Below are positions 9,849-19,814 of a stretch of 64,000 nucleotides of DNA, piece by piece (position 1 is the first letter of the stretch; the number at the start of each line of letters is the position of its first letter). The stretch is from Cyclobacteriaceae bacterium. Its GTDB lineage: Bacteria > Bacteroidota > Bacteroidia > Cytophagales > Cyclobacteriaceae. Made by a program: the position numbers and the translations under genes. Under the pieces are notes generated by a model. It worked only from the letters and a program-made list of their open reading frames with translations, was not told the DNA's origin and ran no database searches. Where the stretch lies: assembly GCA_958296015.1 (NCBI GenBank), contig CATQIH010000001.1, positions 150,638 through 214,637 of the forward strand. The letters are read 5' to 3'.

Positions 9849-12800
9849 TTAAAAAGTGAGTTGAAGGTCTAGTCCGATGGTGCGGGTAGAGGGTGAACCT
9901 ACCGCTTCCAGTCCTGGCGTGAGCTTACCATTGTTGACCACCGATTGCTCTGGATCGTAGGCCGGGAAATTTGTCCAGACAAACAGTTCGTTGCCATAGA
10001 GTGCCACCTGTGCGCTCTTAAATTTCCAGAAAGCAGGCAGATTATACGCAATACGCAGGTTTCTGAGTTTCAGAAAAGCTGTTTTGTATACATTTCCTTC
10101 AATCTGGTCGCGCTCATACATTGAATTATAATAGTAAGGCGCACCAGCCGAAACCGTATTGGGCACATACTCTCCGGATTCTTCGTCCAGCATCACGCCA
10201 TCGCCAATGACCCCAAAGCGACCTTCTTCGTTCTGAATCCAGGTGCCGGAAGCCATGTCATACTCCGAGCCGCTTTGGTAAGGGGCACCACTCTCCCGTC
10301 CGTATACTGTTTTTTGGGCCTTGCCGGTATAGCTCATCAGGAAGTGGGTGATAGAATAGGCATTACCACCATGCTGGTAGTCAAACTGGAAAGAAAGGCT
10401 CAGGTTTTTGTAGTGCAGCGAATTAATCAGGCCCGCCCGCCAGTCAGGAAATACGTTGCCCAGGTAGTCTTCCTCATTGTCGCGCTGCGCCAGTCCGTCG
10501 TTGAAGATAATCTGGCCTTTGTACTTGTCATACCCTTTCCCGTAAATTCTACCCATCTGCTCGCCAGGCTGTGCCTTGACGATGACACGAGAACCCACAT
10601 AGGAACCCAAAATATAGGTATCGATGATGCCCGGCACCAGTTCTTCCACCCGCCCTTTGTTGGCCGACCAGTTGGCGGAGATATCCCATCCAAAATGATC
10701 AGCGTAGATAGGCTTGGCAGTGAGCTGTAGCTCTATGCCCCGGTTGGAAACAGAACCAGCATTGAGCAAAGCATTCTGGTACCCGGAGGCCGGGTCTACG
10801 GGCATGGACAGAATCTGATCTTTGGTGACGGATTTGTAGAAAGTAGCGTCTAGGTTGAGGCGGTGTTCAAAAAAGTGTGCATTGAATCCTACCTCTACAG
10901 AGTTCGTTTTCTCCGGCTTCAGATCAGGATTAGGCCGGGTAGACGGATTGGAATACGCACCGGTGAGGGCATTGGAGGTTTGATAATACCGGTTTAACCG
11001 ATAAGGATCAGTATCCGAACCTACCTGGGCAGCAGAGGCCCGGAATTTCAGATAAGAAAGTGCCGGGAAGTGGATATCGAACATTTCTGTGACATCTATA
11101 GCCAGCGCAGCCGACGGATAAAAATAGGAGTTATTGTCGGCAGGTAGCGTAGAGGTCCAGTCGTTTCTTCCGGTCACATCCAGAAAGATCATGTCTTTAT
11201 AGTTTCCATTGATGATACCATAGGCTCCATAATGTTCTTCCTGTCTCCGGCTGGGTGATACCAGCGGGTCCTGCTGCGCATTGGCAATATTGAATACTCC
11301 CGGAATGATCAGCCCCTGTGCTTCGGCAGCGATGCCGTTTTCGTTGGCATACCGATGGTTGAAGCCGAGCGTTCCATTGAGATTGATATTGCCCAGCGAC
11401 CAGTGTTGTGCCAGAATAATATCGGTATTGAGCAGCATGGCTTTCAGGTTCGATTCGCGGTAATTTCCGTAAGCATTGCGTGGCTCTGACCAGGCCCTTT
11501 CCCGGGTTCTTAGTTCTGTATAAAAATCCAATCCCGTTCGGGCAGTTAATTTCAAGTCTTTGGTAAAATCATGCTCAAATTGAATTTTACCAAAAATGCG
11601 GTCTTTGTCCAGCGTGTTGATGGAATTATAGAGAATCCAGTAAGGGTTGGCACTCAGGGCAGCAATCTGGTTTTGCTGAATATCTTCCTGCCCATCGAGC
11701 CAGAGCTTATCGCGGTACCATGACAGGTTATCGTTGGCATTCAGCCAAAACACCTGGTAATGCGCGTTCTGCCGGTCATACCCTTCGGCAGGCAGGTTAT
11801 CCGATGCCTGGTTGACGTAGTTGATTTTAGTAGAAAATTTTGATTTACCCGTTCTAATACCCGATGACAGCGACAGGTTCAGGCGGTTGTACCCGGTGTT
11901 GGGCATGATGTATTTGTTATCCAAATAATCTACCGAGCCTCTGAAGTAAGCATTGTTGTTGCCTGCTTCTACAGATATGCCCGTGGTATTGGTGACGCCC
12001 GTTTCATAGAAGTCCCGCTCAATATTGTGGCTTTGCCAGGGTGTTTGTCCACCTGGTTTAAACTCCCATATCTCTTCCTGTCGCTGAGGATCATACACAG
12101 CCGTATGCGGCGAATCGTACTGGTAAAAATCTTGTCCTATAAATTTTGGCCCCCAAGAGTGTCCGTTGCGGTTTTGAGGTCCGTCTGGGGAGTCTTTGAA
12201 AGCATAATAATCGTTCTCCGAGCGGTTGCCCGAACCAAACATGTGCTGGCGGGGTAACCAGCGATTTACCTGCTGCAAAGAAGTGGAATGACGTAGATTG
12301 ACCGTAAGGTCTTGATTGAACTTTCCGCTTTTGGTGGTAATCATCACCACACCATTGGCAGCCTGCGACCCATAAAGTGCCGCGGCAGAAGCACCTCTCA
12401 GTACGGTAACGTCCGCAATATCTTCAGGATTGAGTGCCGACAGACCGTCACCATAATCTACCGGAGCACCCAGATATGACCCTTCGCCGTCGCCGTTCTG
12501 GTCGTTGGTCACCGGCACACCGTCAATGACGATCAGGGCACGGTTGTTATCCAGGTTCAGAGAAGACTCTCCGCGCAATACAATGCGGGAAGAACCCAGG
12601 GGGCCGGTAGAACGGGTGAGCTGCATACCAGGTATTTTACCTGCCAGCGCCGTGGCCAGGTTAGGATTGCCGCCGCTGGTAATTTCCTTGTTTTCCAGTT
12701 TGGTGACCGAGTAACCCAAGTCCCTGGTTTCCCGCTCAATGCCCAGCGCGGTCACCACTACTTCGTTCAGGCTTTTGGTATCTTCTCTCATGCTTACCTG

Positions 12801-13211
12801 GACAACAGCACGGTCGTTTACGGTGATTTCTTCCGTGATGTAGCCTACAAAAGAGAAGATCAGCCGATTGGCACTGTCGGGCATATCCAGGCGAAAATTC
12901 CCTTCAATATCGCTAATCGTTCCCAGTGTAGTGCCTGCCACATTGACGTTGACACCAGGTAGCGGACTGCCGGAAGATTGATCGGTTACCGTACCCGAGA
13001 CCTGCACAAACGCGGAAGATGCCTTTGGTGCTGCCTCAGCCCTGACCAGAGCCAGTGTATTTTTATCAAGAAATACGCTAATCTTCACTTCTTCCACTTT
13101 TTGGGCTATCACCTTGTTGGCCAGCAGGCCGGAGTATACCAGACAGACCAGTAGCAGGCCCGAAAGGGTGTGTCGGGTGCACATCAGTAATGTTTGCGTA
13201 ATGTTTTTCAT
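9849..13211 (-). CDS. SusC/RagA TonB-linked outer-membrane receptor
   Basis: A 1120-residue TonB-dependent transporter. A signal peptide (to about residue 36) is followed by a short stretch, VEEVKISVFLDKNTLALV, that looks like the first strand of an STN signalling domain with the rest deleted. A carboxypeptidase-regulatory-like domain covers about 68-150 (VSGTVTDQSSGSPLPGVNV), with the plug from about 152 (SLNEVVVTALGI) and then the 22-strand barrel ending in the aromatic-terminated IGLDLQLTF. It pairs with the SusD gene just downstream. An ECF sigma gene and a ruined FecR gene lie upstream, so the receptor was once part of a FecIR-type trans-envelope switch that now seems uncoupled. Confidence 0.94.
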   Translation of the reverse strand: MKNITQTLLMCTRHTLSGLLLVCLVYSGLLANKVIAQKVEEVKISVFLDKNTLALVRAEAAPKASSAFVQVSGTVTDQSSGSPLPGVNVNVAGTTLGTISDIEGNFRLDMPDSANRLIFSFVGYITEEITVNDRAVVQVSMREDTKSLNEVVVTALGIERETRDLGYSVTKLENKEITSGGNPNLATALAGKIPGMQLTRSTGPLGSSRIVLRGESSLNLDNNRALIVIDGVPVTNDQNGDGEGSYLGAPVDYGDGLSALNPEDIADVTVLRGASAAALYGSQAANGVVMITTKSGKFNQDLTVNLRHSTSLQQVNRWLPRQHMFGSGNRSENDYYAFKDSPDGPQNRNGHSWGPKFIGQDFYQYDSPHTAVYDPQRQEEIWEFKPGGQTPWQSHNIERDFYETGVTNTTGISVEAGNNNAYFRGSVDYLDNKYIMPNTGYNRLNLSLSSGIRTGKSKFSTKINYVNQASDNLPAEGYDRQNAHYQVFWLNANDNLSWYRDKLWLDGQEDIQQNQIAALSANPYWILYNSINTLDKDRIFGKIQFEHDFTKDLKLTARTGLDFYTELRTRERAWSEPRNAYGNYRESNLKAMLLNTDIILAQHWSLGNINLNGTLGFNHRYANENGIAAEAQGLIIPGVFNIANAQQDPLVSPSRRQEEHYGAYGIINGNYKDMIFLDVTGRNDWTSTLPADNNSYFYPSAALAIDVTEMFDIHFPALSYLKFRASAAQVGSDTDPYRLNRYYQTSNALTGAYSNPSTRPNPDLKPEKTNSVEVGFNAHFFEHRLNLDATFYKSVTKDQILSMPVDPASGYQNALLNAGSVSNRGIELQLTAKPIYADHFGWDISANWSANKGRVEELVPGIIDTYILGSYVGSRVIVKAQPGEQMGRIYGKGYDKYKGQIIFNDGLAQRDNEEDYLGNVFPDWRAGLINSLHYKNLSLSFQFDYQHGGNAYSITHFLMSYTGKAQKTVYGRESGAPYQSGSEYDMASGTWIQNEEGRFGVIGDGVMLDEESGEYVPNTVSAGAPYYYNSMYERDQIEGNVYKTAFLKLRNLRIAYNLPAFWKFKSAQVALYGNELFVWTNFPAYDPEQSVVNNGKLTPGLEAVGSPSTRTIGLDLQLTF

Positions 13212-13258
13212 TATATTGTCGTGGTTTTTATGGTTGCGAATCTGTTAAAGGCATTTTA

Positions 13259-13802
13259 TTATTTCGTTTGATATCCGGTTCCTGAAAGTGTGACGGTGTC
13301 TTCATGAAAATTATACTGAAGATTGTTGATATAACTCACAGAGCGTATCTTACTGGTGGTGTTCAGTTTCACTTCAGTACCGTCCGGAAGGGTAAGCATA
13401 GCAAAGACACACTAAGCTAATACTGGCGGCAGTGCCCAGCCAGCGACGGGTCTTTTGTTGCTTCACCGGTAGATTCTCAGCTTTCAGGGCGTCTATTCTT
13501 TGATTGAGTTGTTGTTTGGCTACGTTGAGGTTAAAAGTATACTACGGTACAGTTTCGGTTTGTGGAGACACAAACCGAGGCGCGAAGGCCGTGGGCTGTG
13601 TCCTCACAGCCCACTTTAAGCCAAATGTACCGTAGTATAGGTTAAAAGACCTGCTGTTTTTCGTTCCCAGGCAGATATTTTTGAAGATTACAGATTCTTC
13701 CGAATGTACTTTTTTCCAATACTCCAACACCACAAGCTCATCTTTGTCAGGTTGATGAGATAGGTGTTTGCTAACGAGTAGGTAGATTTCGTGTTGTGAC
13801 AT
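13259..13802 (-). pseudogene. FecR-type anti-sigma factor, decayed and interrupted by a miniature element
   Basis: The coding remnant starts at ATG 13802 (MSQHEIYLLVSKHLSHQPD) and runs to NSRSFN, where the 102-bp element is inserted. After removing the element and one 9-bp duplication, the frame continues seamlessly as LNVAKQQLNQRIDALKAE and then a membrane segment, RRWLGTAASISLVCLCYA. The FecR core then resumes in another frame (LTLPDGTEVKLNTTSKI), directly joined to what looks like the family's C-terminal end (SYINNLQYNFHEDTVTLSG), stopping at 13259. So there are at least three lesions: the insertion, a frame-changing deletion after the membrane helix, and loss of most of the periplasmic domain. 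It lies between the sigma gene and its SusC target. Confidence 0.82.
13538..13639. mobile_element. Miniature transposable element, young copy A (102 bp)
   Basis: The ends are a perfect 14-bp inverted repeat, TATACTACGGTACA and TGTACCGTAGTATA. It is flanked by a perfect 9-bp target duplication GGTTAAAAG (13529-13537 and 13640-13648). Inside are two clean hairpins: CGGTTTGTG with CACAAACCG around a GAGA loop, and GTGGGCTGTG with CACAGCCCAC around a TCCT loop. It is identical over all 102 bases to the copy at 29862-29963, which indicates recent movement. It encodes no protein and disrupts the anti-sigma gene. A mobilising transposase with matching ends is not in the window. Confidence 0.92.
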
Positions 13803-13896
13803 AGAAATGTTATTCTTCACCTACATCACGCGAAATGATACCACGTACCCCTATCTGTTAATATTAAAGAATTGTGAAGTTAATGTTAATCAAAGT

Positions 13897-14442
13897 TCAT
13901 TTGGATAAGTGTTGGTCAATGCTGGCTGATTCACGAAGAGATTTGAGTGCTTTGCTCATTTGATTTTCCACAGTTTTTTCTGAAATCTCCAGCAGGTCAG
14001 CAATTTCCTGATAAGTAAAGCTATCTGTACGATGCAACACAAAGACCATTCTACAACGGTTGGGTAAGCCATCAATACGGTCTTGCCAGCCCTGCATGTT
14101 TTCCTGGTGAATCAGCAAGGCATCAGGCTCCTGTGCCGGATCTTGCCGGATTTCTTCCTGTAGAGTTTCATATCGAAAAGAAGGACGCCGCATATAACTG
14201 ACGGCTTGGTTTCTGGCAGCTTTGTAAAGGTACGACTTGATGCTGCCGGTAATTTTGAGGGTTTTCCGTTTTACCCAAATATTAAAAAATACGTCGGATA
14301 CAATCTCTTCTGCCAGCATTGCATCACCCACATAAGCGTTTACAAAAGGGCATAATGCATCAAAATAACGCTCAAAAAGATAATTCAAAGCTCCCCGGTC
14401 ATCATTTTGTACGGCATTAAATAATTTTTGCTGGTCTATCAT
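13897..14442 (-). CDS. ECF RNA polymerase sigma factor (FecI/RpoE-like)
   Basis: A complete 181-residue ECF sigma factor. Region 2 is visible in LFERYFDALCPFVNAY through LAEEIVSDVFFNIW, and region 4 in the helix-turn-helix FTYQEIADLLEISEKTVENQ followed by MSKALKSLRE. Sigma factors of this Bacteroidota group are normally held by a co-transcribed FecR-like membrane anti-sigma factor and switch on the adjacent TonB receptor. Here the adjoining anti-sigma gene is destroyed while the sigma gene is intact, so it may act constitutively or answer to another anti-sigma factor. It lies 134 bp downstream of the TonB receptor gene at 14577-16895. Confidence 0.93.
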   Translation of the reverse strand: MIDQQKLFNAVQNDDRGALNYLFERYFDALCPFVNAYVGDAMLAEEIVSDVFFNIWVKRKTLKITGSIKSYLYKAARNQAVSYMRRPSFRYETLQEEIRQDPAQEPDALLIHQENMQGWQDRIDGLPNRCRMVFVLHRTDSFTYQEIADLLEISEKTVENQMSKALKSLRESASIDQHLSK

Positions 14443-14576
14443 GGCATGTCCCTTTTTTCCAAAGAGAACACATCAGCAGTAGATTCAATAAAAAATGAGG
14501 TTATCATTTTGTTATCAATCGGAGCGATGAAGGCAAACTGCTATGGCTCAATGTAGGGTCTCATTTTTGAAATACA

Positions 14577-16895
14577 CTAAAAATAAACCCTCGCTGCCAC
14601 CCAGGCACTTCTGCCGTAGCCATCTACCCCGGAGCCGTGTACCCGATAGTAAGTATCTAGCAGGTTTTGCCATCCTGCATGTAGAGAAAACCGGTCGTGC
14701 GTATAACCGGCATACAGGTTCACCACCTGCCATCCAGGCGTTCCCCCAGGGTTGATGCGATGGTCGTCCAGGTCGCCGCCGGAAAGACGATCCTGCCTGC
14801 CGGCAAACAACCACTCGGCACGGGCACTGATCCCATTGGCATGAAAATACTGTAACCCCAGCCTGCCATTGAGTGGAGGAATCCGGCGCATAGGTTCTTC
14901 ATCGCTGGTGTTTTGTCCATACGTATAGGTAAGGCTGCCAAAAGCCGTAAGTTGCGTGGTGAGGGTTACCTCCGTTTCAGCTTCTATGCCCTGTATATAT
15001 GAATTGTCTACATTCTGCTTGCGATACACCGGAAAACCTTCGTACGTATCGCTGCCCTGAAAAGTAGCGAGTACACGGGCAATCAGGTTGGATAACCGGG
15101 TACGATAGAACAGCAAAGCACCTGAGATGCGGTCGGCTTTGGTCTTGATGCCTGTCTCTATGGTTATAGACTTCTCCGGGGACAGGTTGCTGATGGGGAC
15201 TTCAAAGCCGGAGTCAAAGCTGCCAAACTTGGTGAGATCGTCTATGTTGGGTGCCCGGAAGCCGGAGTTGAGGGCCGCCACAAGGCGTAGACCGGGAAGC
15301 ACCGCATAGGAAGCGGCTGCATTGCCTACTACAGCCGTCGGACTGTTATAGATATTACCGAAGGCAGCGTCGGTAGCCGTAACCCGGAAGGTGTTGATGC
15401 GACCGCCATAGGTGAGCGTAAGCCGGGCAAAGTCCAGCGTATGGAGCGTAAAGAGGGCAAGGCTGGCCGACCGGGCACTGGCAGGATAGGCACCGCGTTT
15501 TTCGGTTACCAGGTTGTTCTCCAAATCAGTCTCCGTTGCCTGACTGCGAACCCGGTCATAGTAAAACTCCAAACCGGATGTGATGCTGTAAAAAGAGGCA
15601 GGTTCAGCACGTACTTCCAGCATACCGCCGTAGGTGTTTACCGCATCGCGCTCTCTGGCCAGTAGATTTTCATTTTGCCGCTGCTTGATGCGCCCTTCTA
15701 CCGAACGGTTCAGTGAGACTGTAGCAGTGATTTGCTTGAACCATCGGCTGCTGTTGAACATTTCCCAGCGGACATAGCCCAAACGGCGGTCTTGCGGATC
15801 AAACTTCCAGGTCTGGTAGAGCGGTCTACCAGGGGGTTCCCAGGGTTGTAGGGCAGTCTGATCCCAACGGTGGACGTTATTTTGGTCCAGGAACTGGTAG
15901 GCAAGCGTCAGGCGTTGCCGACTGGTGAGGCGAAAGATCGCTTTCATGTCAGAAGAAAGTTCTCCATAGCCGGAAGGCGTGAGCTTACGACCCCCACCGG
16001 CGATGAGGTCGCCGAAATGACGGACGGAAAAGCCTCCGTAGAAAGCCGCACGGGAACCGCTGACGGTGAGTTCGGCGCGGCCACTTCGTTCCATGCCGCC
16101 GGTCATCCATTTACCGTAAGCATTGCCCGACACATGAAAGCCATCGCTAAAGGCAGGGCTTTTGGTGAGCACCTGGATGACACCGCCCATGGCATCGCTG
16201 CCATAGGCTACGGAGCCGGAACCCCGGATCACTTCTATCTGCCGGATGCTGTTGGGGTCTATGGTGTTGAAATACTGGTTGGGTCCGTAGCGCGAAATAG
16301 CATTGTTGAGGCGAATACCGTCTATCATCTGTAGGGTTTGGTTACCCGTCATGCCCCGGATGAAGGGTGAACCACCACCGTGATTGGTCTTTTGTACCCA
16401 CACGCCCGGTAAGCCAAAAAGTGCCTCTGCCGCCGACCGGGGCGCATACTGCACCAGTTGCGACTGATTTAACACTGCAACGGCCTGTGGGCTTTCAAAC
16501 TGTGGCTGAGGCATACGTTGCGCTGTCACAATCACTTCTTTGTTCAGCAGCATGATGCCCGGCTGTAGGGTGATCGTTCCCAGGTCGGTGGCTGTCTTGC
16601 CTACCACAATGTCTAGCTTGAACGCCTCAAAGCCTACTTTGCTGATGCTCAATAGAGAATCGCCAGGGGCCAAATCCAGGCTGAAATGACCTGCTTTGTC
16701 GCTGACCGTACCATTCAGACTGTTGACTACGCTGATGTTGGCATCGGCTACTGGTTGGCGGGAAGTGGCTTCCAGCAGGGTGCCTTGTACGCGTTGTGCA
16801 TAGGCAATGATCGGAAGTAGCCATAGCAGTAAAGCATAACCCAGCGTACGCTGTATTTTAGGAAGGTAGATGTATTTTTTAAGGTAAACCGGCAT
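14577..16895 (-). CDS. TonB-dependent outer-membrane receptor
   Basis: A receptor of about 772 aa from the ATG at 16895; a GTG at 16922 is the alternative. The signal peptide ends IIAYAQ. A carboxypeptidase-regulatory-like domain follows (VQGTLLEATSRQPVADANISV), then a plug with VIVTAQRMPQPQFESPQAVA and GMTGNQTLQMIDGIRLNNAI, then a barrel ending in a terminal Phe (SAWVAARVYF). This layout is like the BtuB/haem/catecholate class rather than SusC. It immediately follows the phosphoesterase lipoprotein gene (stop at 16926), so the enzyme probably releases or prepares the ligand this receptor imports. No SusD partner is next to it. Confidence 0.9.
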   Translation of the reverse strand: MPVYLKKYIYLPKIQRTLGYALLLWLLPIIAYAQRVQGTLLEATSRQPVADANISVVNSLNGTVSDKAGHFSLDLAPGDSLLSISKVGFEAFKLDIVVGKTATDLGTITLQPGIMLLNKEVIVTAQRMPQPQFESPQAVAVLNQSQLVQYAPRSAAEALFGLPGVWVQKTNHGGGSPFIRGMTGNQTLQMIDGIRLNNAISRYGPNQYFNTIDPNSIRQIEVIRGSGSVAYGSDAMGGVIQVLTKSPAFSDGFHVSGNAYGKWMTGGMERSGRAELTVSGSRAAFYGGFSVRHFGDLIAGGGRKLTPSGYGELSSDMKAIFRLTSRQRLTLAYQFLDQNNVHRWDQTALQPWEPPGRPLYQTWKFDPQDRRLGYVRWEMFNSSRWFKQITATVSLNRSVEGRIKQRQNENLLARERDAVNTYGGMLEVRAEPASFYSITSGLEFYYDRVRSQATETDLENNLVTEKRGAYPASARSASLALFTLHTLDFARLTLTYGGRINTFRVTATDAAFGNIYNSPTAVVGNAAASYAVLPGLRLVAALNSGFRAPNIDDLTKFGSFDSGFEVPISNLSPEKSITIETGIKTKADRISGALLFYRTRLSNLIARVLATFQGSDTYEGFPVYRKQNVDNSYIQGIEAETEVTLTTQLTAFGSLTYTYGQNTSDEEPMRRIPPLNGRLGLQYFHANGISARAEWLFAGRQDRLSGGDLDDHRINPGGTPGWQVVNLYAGYTHDRFSLHAGWQNLLDTYYRVHGSGVDGYGRSAWVAARVYF

Positions 16896-16925
16896 GTTAC
16901 TTATTGTCTTGAAATGCAGCACTAA

Positions 16926-19814
16926 TTAATTATTTTTCTTTTTAGGGTATTGATCTTCCCGCAGTGGGTTGCTCATGCGTTCGCGCTGCTCAATGGCTTC
17001 CTCGTCGCGCTGGTCGGCAGCCCTTTGAAAGTCTTCCGGGTCATCGAGCTGGGGAGAAGTGACGACGGCTTTCCAATCGAAGTTTTCGTCAAAGGGATCC
17101 AGGGCTTTTTGCGGGTCAAAGATGCGTGGATCTACTGCATCAGCATCATAGGGGGTGGTATCGGCCTGGGCGGTAAACATATCCGACAGGTCGGTAGCCG
17201 TGGCATCGTACTGGTTGAGGTAAGGAATGCCGAGGATGTTCCAGAAGGTCTTGAAGATGCTGCCGAAGCTGTAGTGTCGGTGACTGACGTAGTGCTTTTT
17301 GGCATACGGTGAGTAGACCATCAGCAGACTACGGTGGGCATCTATGTGGTCTACGCCATCCTGGGAATCGTCTTCGGTCACCACAATCGTCATATCTTTC
17401 CAGTAAGGTGTGTGCGATAAGAACTCAACAACTCTACCCAGTGCCAGGTCGTTGTCTGCCATGTAACTTTCGCGAAAGGGAAAACCCGCCGCAGGACGAT
17501 CACCGGCACCATGATCGTTGGGCAGGATGATGGTGAGCACCTGGGGCATCGTCTTGCCTGCGCCCATCCATCGCTCTTCGAACTCCTGTATGAATACATC
17601 GGCACGAAACTGGTCGGGGATAGCCATGTTGTAGGTAGCATACTGGCGGGAGGTTTTGTCGTACAAAGGACCCGGAATAGGATAATTGACCAGAGGACGA
17701 ACACCAAAGTACTTGAGGGTGGAATCGGCGTAACTACTGGCCAGCTCCACCCCAAAGCCGAAGTTGAAGAAACTAACCTGACTGCGGTCAAGATGGTCCC
17801 AGAGCGAACCGGCTTCGTTGTAGTCTTCGGGATAAATAGTCCCGGAAGAGCCTACCAGCCCATAATTGCCGGGTGCCTTGGAACCCCGTACTACATCCCG
17901 TTTGCCCCCGTAGGCAGCCGATACACTGGTCTCCACCCATTCGTTAGGATAAGTACTCACCAGCCACCGGTGCCCGTCGGCAGAGTGGTCGGAGTCTACG
18001 TAGAAGTTGTCGGCCATGGCAAACCGCTGGCTGAGCAGCAAATGATTAGGCATAACGGTGGCGCTGTCTACGCTTTGGTCACCGGCTTTGTTGGTAAAAG
18101 AAACGTGTTGCCCATACCGGGCCAGGGAAGGCTCGCCCTGCCCGTCAGCCACCTGCCCAAACACCTCGTCATAGGTGCGGTTTTCTTTAGAAATAAATAC
18201 GATATGTTTGATCGGCGATGCCTTCTGCCCGGGATACAAGGGAATAGGATTATCCGCTCGGGCATCCCACTGCGGATCGTTGTCGGGAATAAAGTCATAG
18301 TTGTTTTCAATAACCTGTTGGGTCAACCGGGGAAGGGCTGTATCGGCAGGAATATCCATGAGGGTAACAGCACCTTTCATCAGGCGACCAATATTGCTGC
18401 CTGCCGGTCCCGGTGCAAAGTCAGGGCCGCCATTAGGACCGCTACCGTAACCTTTGGCATTGGCCACGATAAGTTGGCGACCATCCGGGCTGACAGCCAG
18501 TTTGGAAGGAAACCAGCCTACGGGAATATGTCCGATGACTTTCATAGAGTCTATGGCGATGACGGCTACCGCATTGATACCTGCCTCGGCCACATATAGC
18601 CGCTGCTGGTCGGGCGACAGGGCCAATCCGAAGGGAATGACGCCCCGCAGGTAGTGCAGGCGTTCATCGGGTTGTAGGTAGATGTTCTGCACCACCGTAT
18701 CCTGTTGCGTACTGATCACGGAGATACAGTCGTTGTTGCCGTTACTGACAAAGACATACTTATCGGTAGCCACCAGCGAATTAGGACTGGCCCCGCCCAC
18801 AGCTTCGTATTCATGCCCGTCATGTCCACCACGTGGAAAGCCTTCTATCGTTTGCCCTACCAGGATGCCTGTTTTGGTTTTGGCTGTTACCAGCATATCT
18901 TCCTGCAAGTCTACCGTCCACACTGAGCAGGACTCCGGTACATTCGGATCGCCCAGACCAGGAATTTGTACCGAATCATTGTGCACTCCTTCTTTCATTG
19001 CTTTGCTACCATACGCGGAAGCAGGAAAACGCAGTGCTTTTTCTTTCAGCGTAGCCGGGCCTTGATCCGGGTCGACAACTGGTTGGTACTCGAACATACC
19101 CACGTTGGCAATATATGCTTTCTGTCCGTCAGGAGAAAGAGCGAGGCCAAACGGGTAGCGTCCGGTCTTTACGTTTTTGATGATCCTGCGGCTGTCTACA
19201 TCTACCACGGCCATTCGGAAACCGATCTGGTCCAGCACGTAGAGCGTTTTGCCATCCAGGCTGAGCTTCATATCGCCCAGGTAACCATTTGTATAGTCAT
19301 TGCCATTGGGAGCCGTTACTGCCAGGTCTATCACGCCCTTCGGCTGACCAGAAGGTATGTCAAAGATATAGACCTTGTTTTCCTGTCCACCGGCAACGTA
19401 TACTGTTTGGTTGTCGGGCGAGATGGCCAGCCCCATGAAGACCGCCCCCAGCAGGTCTTCGTCGTTTTCGGCCCCTTCGGGAATCTGCCGGACAACGGGC
19501 TGGCTGCCTGTGATATTACTGATGACAGAGATAGAGAAAGGACCGGTACCGGAGTTGGCGCTGATGGCGGTTTGCCCGTCCGGGCTAAGCACCAGGCCGT
19601 AGGGATGAGGGGCTACGCGAAAGGTTTTGCCGTAGGGTGTCAGCAAGCGGCCGTTGGGCAGAATGGTTGTGCCGGTGGTATCCAGGTGCGTATAGCGGTC
19701 GTGGGCTGGTGCCTGGGCGATCCATCGGGTAGTAGCGGGTTCCTGCGAACCGGAGCAGGCGGCCAGGAATAATACGGAGTAGAGCAATAAGCAGGGATAG
19801 GGGAGGTTTGGCAT
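16926..19814 (-). CDS. YncE-like beta-propeller/phosphoesterase fusion lipoprotein
   Basis: A 962-residue surface or periplasmic lipoprotein (Cys20 in LFLAAC). An N-terminal YVTN/YncE-like propeller (about 40-480, with repeated LALSPDGQ-type strands) precedes a phosphoesterase domain starting near 533 (HIVFISKENRTYDEVFGQ). This continues through MADNFYVDSDHSADGHRW, LPNDHGAGDRP and VVTEDDSQDGVDHIDAHRS, the metal-site motifs of this branch of the alkaline phosphatase superfamily. It has the same architecture as 4841-7263 and 21528-24281 but is the longest, with an extra acidic tail. Its gene lies directly upstream of a TonB receptor gene. Substrate unknown; cleavage of phosphoesters for phosphate or head-group scavenging is the likely role. 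Confidence 0.92.
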   Translation of the reverse strand: MPNLPYPCLLLYSVLFLAACSGSQEPATTRWIAQAPAHDRYTHLDTTGTTILPNGRLLTPYGKTFRVAPHPYGLVLSPDGQTAISANSGTGPFSISVISNITGSQPVVRQIPEGAENDEDLLGAVFMGLAISPDNQTVYVAGGQENKVYIFDIPSGQPKGVIDLAVTAPNGNDYTNGYLGDMKLSLDGKTLYVLDQIGFRMAVVDVDSRRIIKNVKTGRYPFGLALSPDGQKAYIANVGMFEYQPVVDPDQGPATLKEKALRFPASAYGSKAMKEGVHNDSVQIPGLGDPNVPESCSVWTVDLQEDMLVTAKTKTGILVGQTIEGFPRGGHDGHEYEAVGGASPNSLVATDKYVFVSNGNNDCISVISTQQDTVVQNIYLQPDERLHYLRGVIPFGLALSPDQQRLYVAEAGINAVAVIAIDSMKVIGHIPVGWFPSKLAVSPDGRQLIVANAKGYGSGPNGGPDFAPGPAGSNIGRLMKGAVTLMDIPADTALPRLTQQVIENNYDFIPDNDPQWDARADNPIPLYPGQKASPIKHIVFISKENRTYDEVFGQVADGQGEPSLARYGQHVSFTNKAGDQSVDSATVMPNHLLLSQRFAMADNFYVDSDHSADGHRWLVSTYPNEWVETSVSAAYGGKRDVVRGSKAPGNYGLVGSSGTIYPEDYNEAGSLWDHLDRSQVSFFNFGFGVELASSYADSTLKYFGVRPLVNYPIPGPLYDKTSRQYATYNMAIPDQFRADVFIQEFEERWMGAGKTMPQVLTIILPNDHGAGDRPAAGFPFRESYMADNDLALGRVVEFLSHTPYWKDMTIVVTEDDSQDGVDHIDAHRSLLMVYSPYAKKHYVSHRHYSFGSIFKTFWNILGIPYLNQYDATATDLSDMFTAQADTTPYDADAVDPRIFDPQKALDPFDENFDWKAVVTSPQLDDPEDFQRAADQRDEEAIEQRERMSNPLREDQYPKKKNN

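Noticed and set aside
17511..18599. A long plus-strand frame inside the 16926-19814 gene
   Set aside because: Antisense shadow of a conserved lipoprotein gene with no domain of its own.
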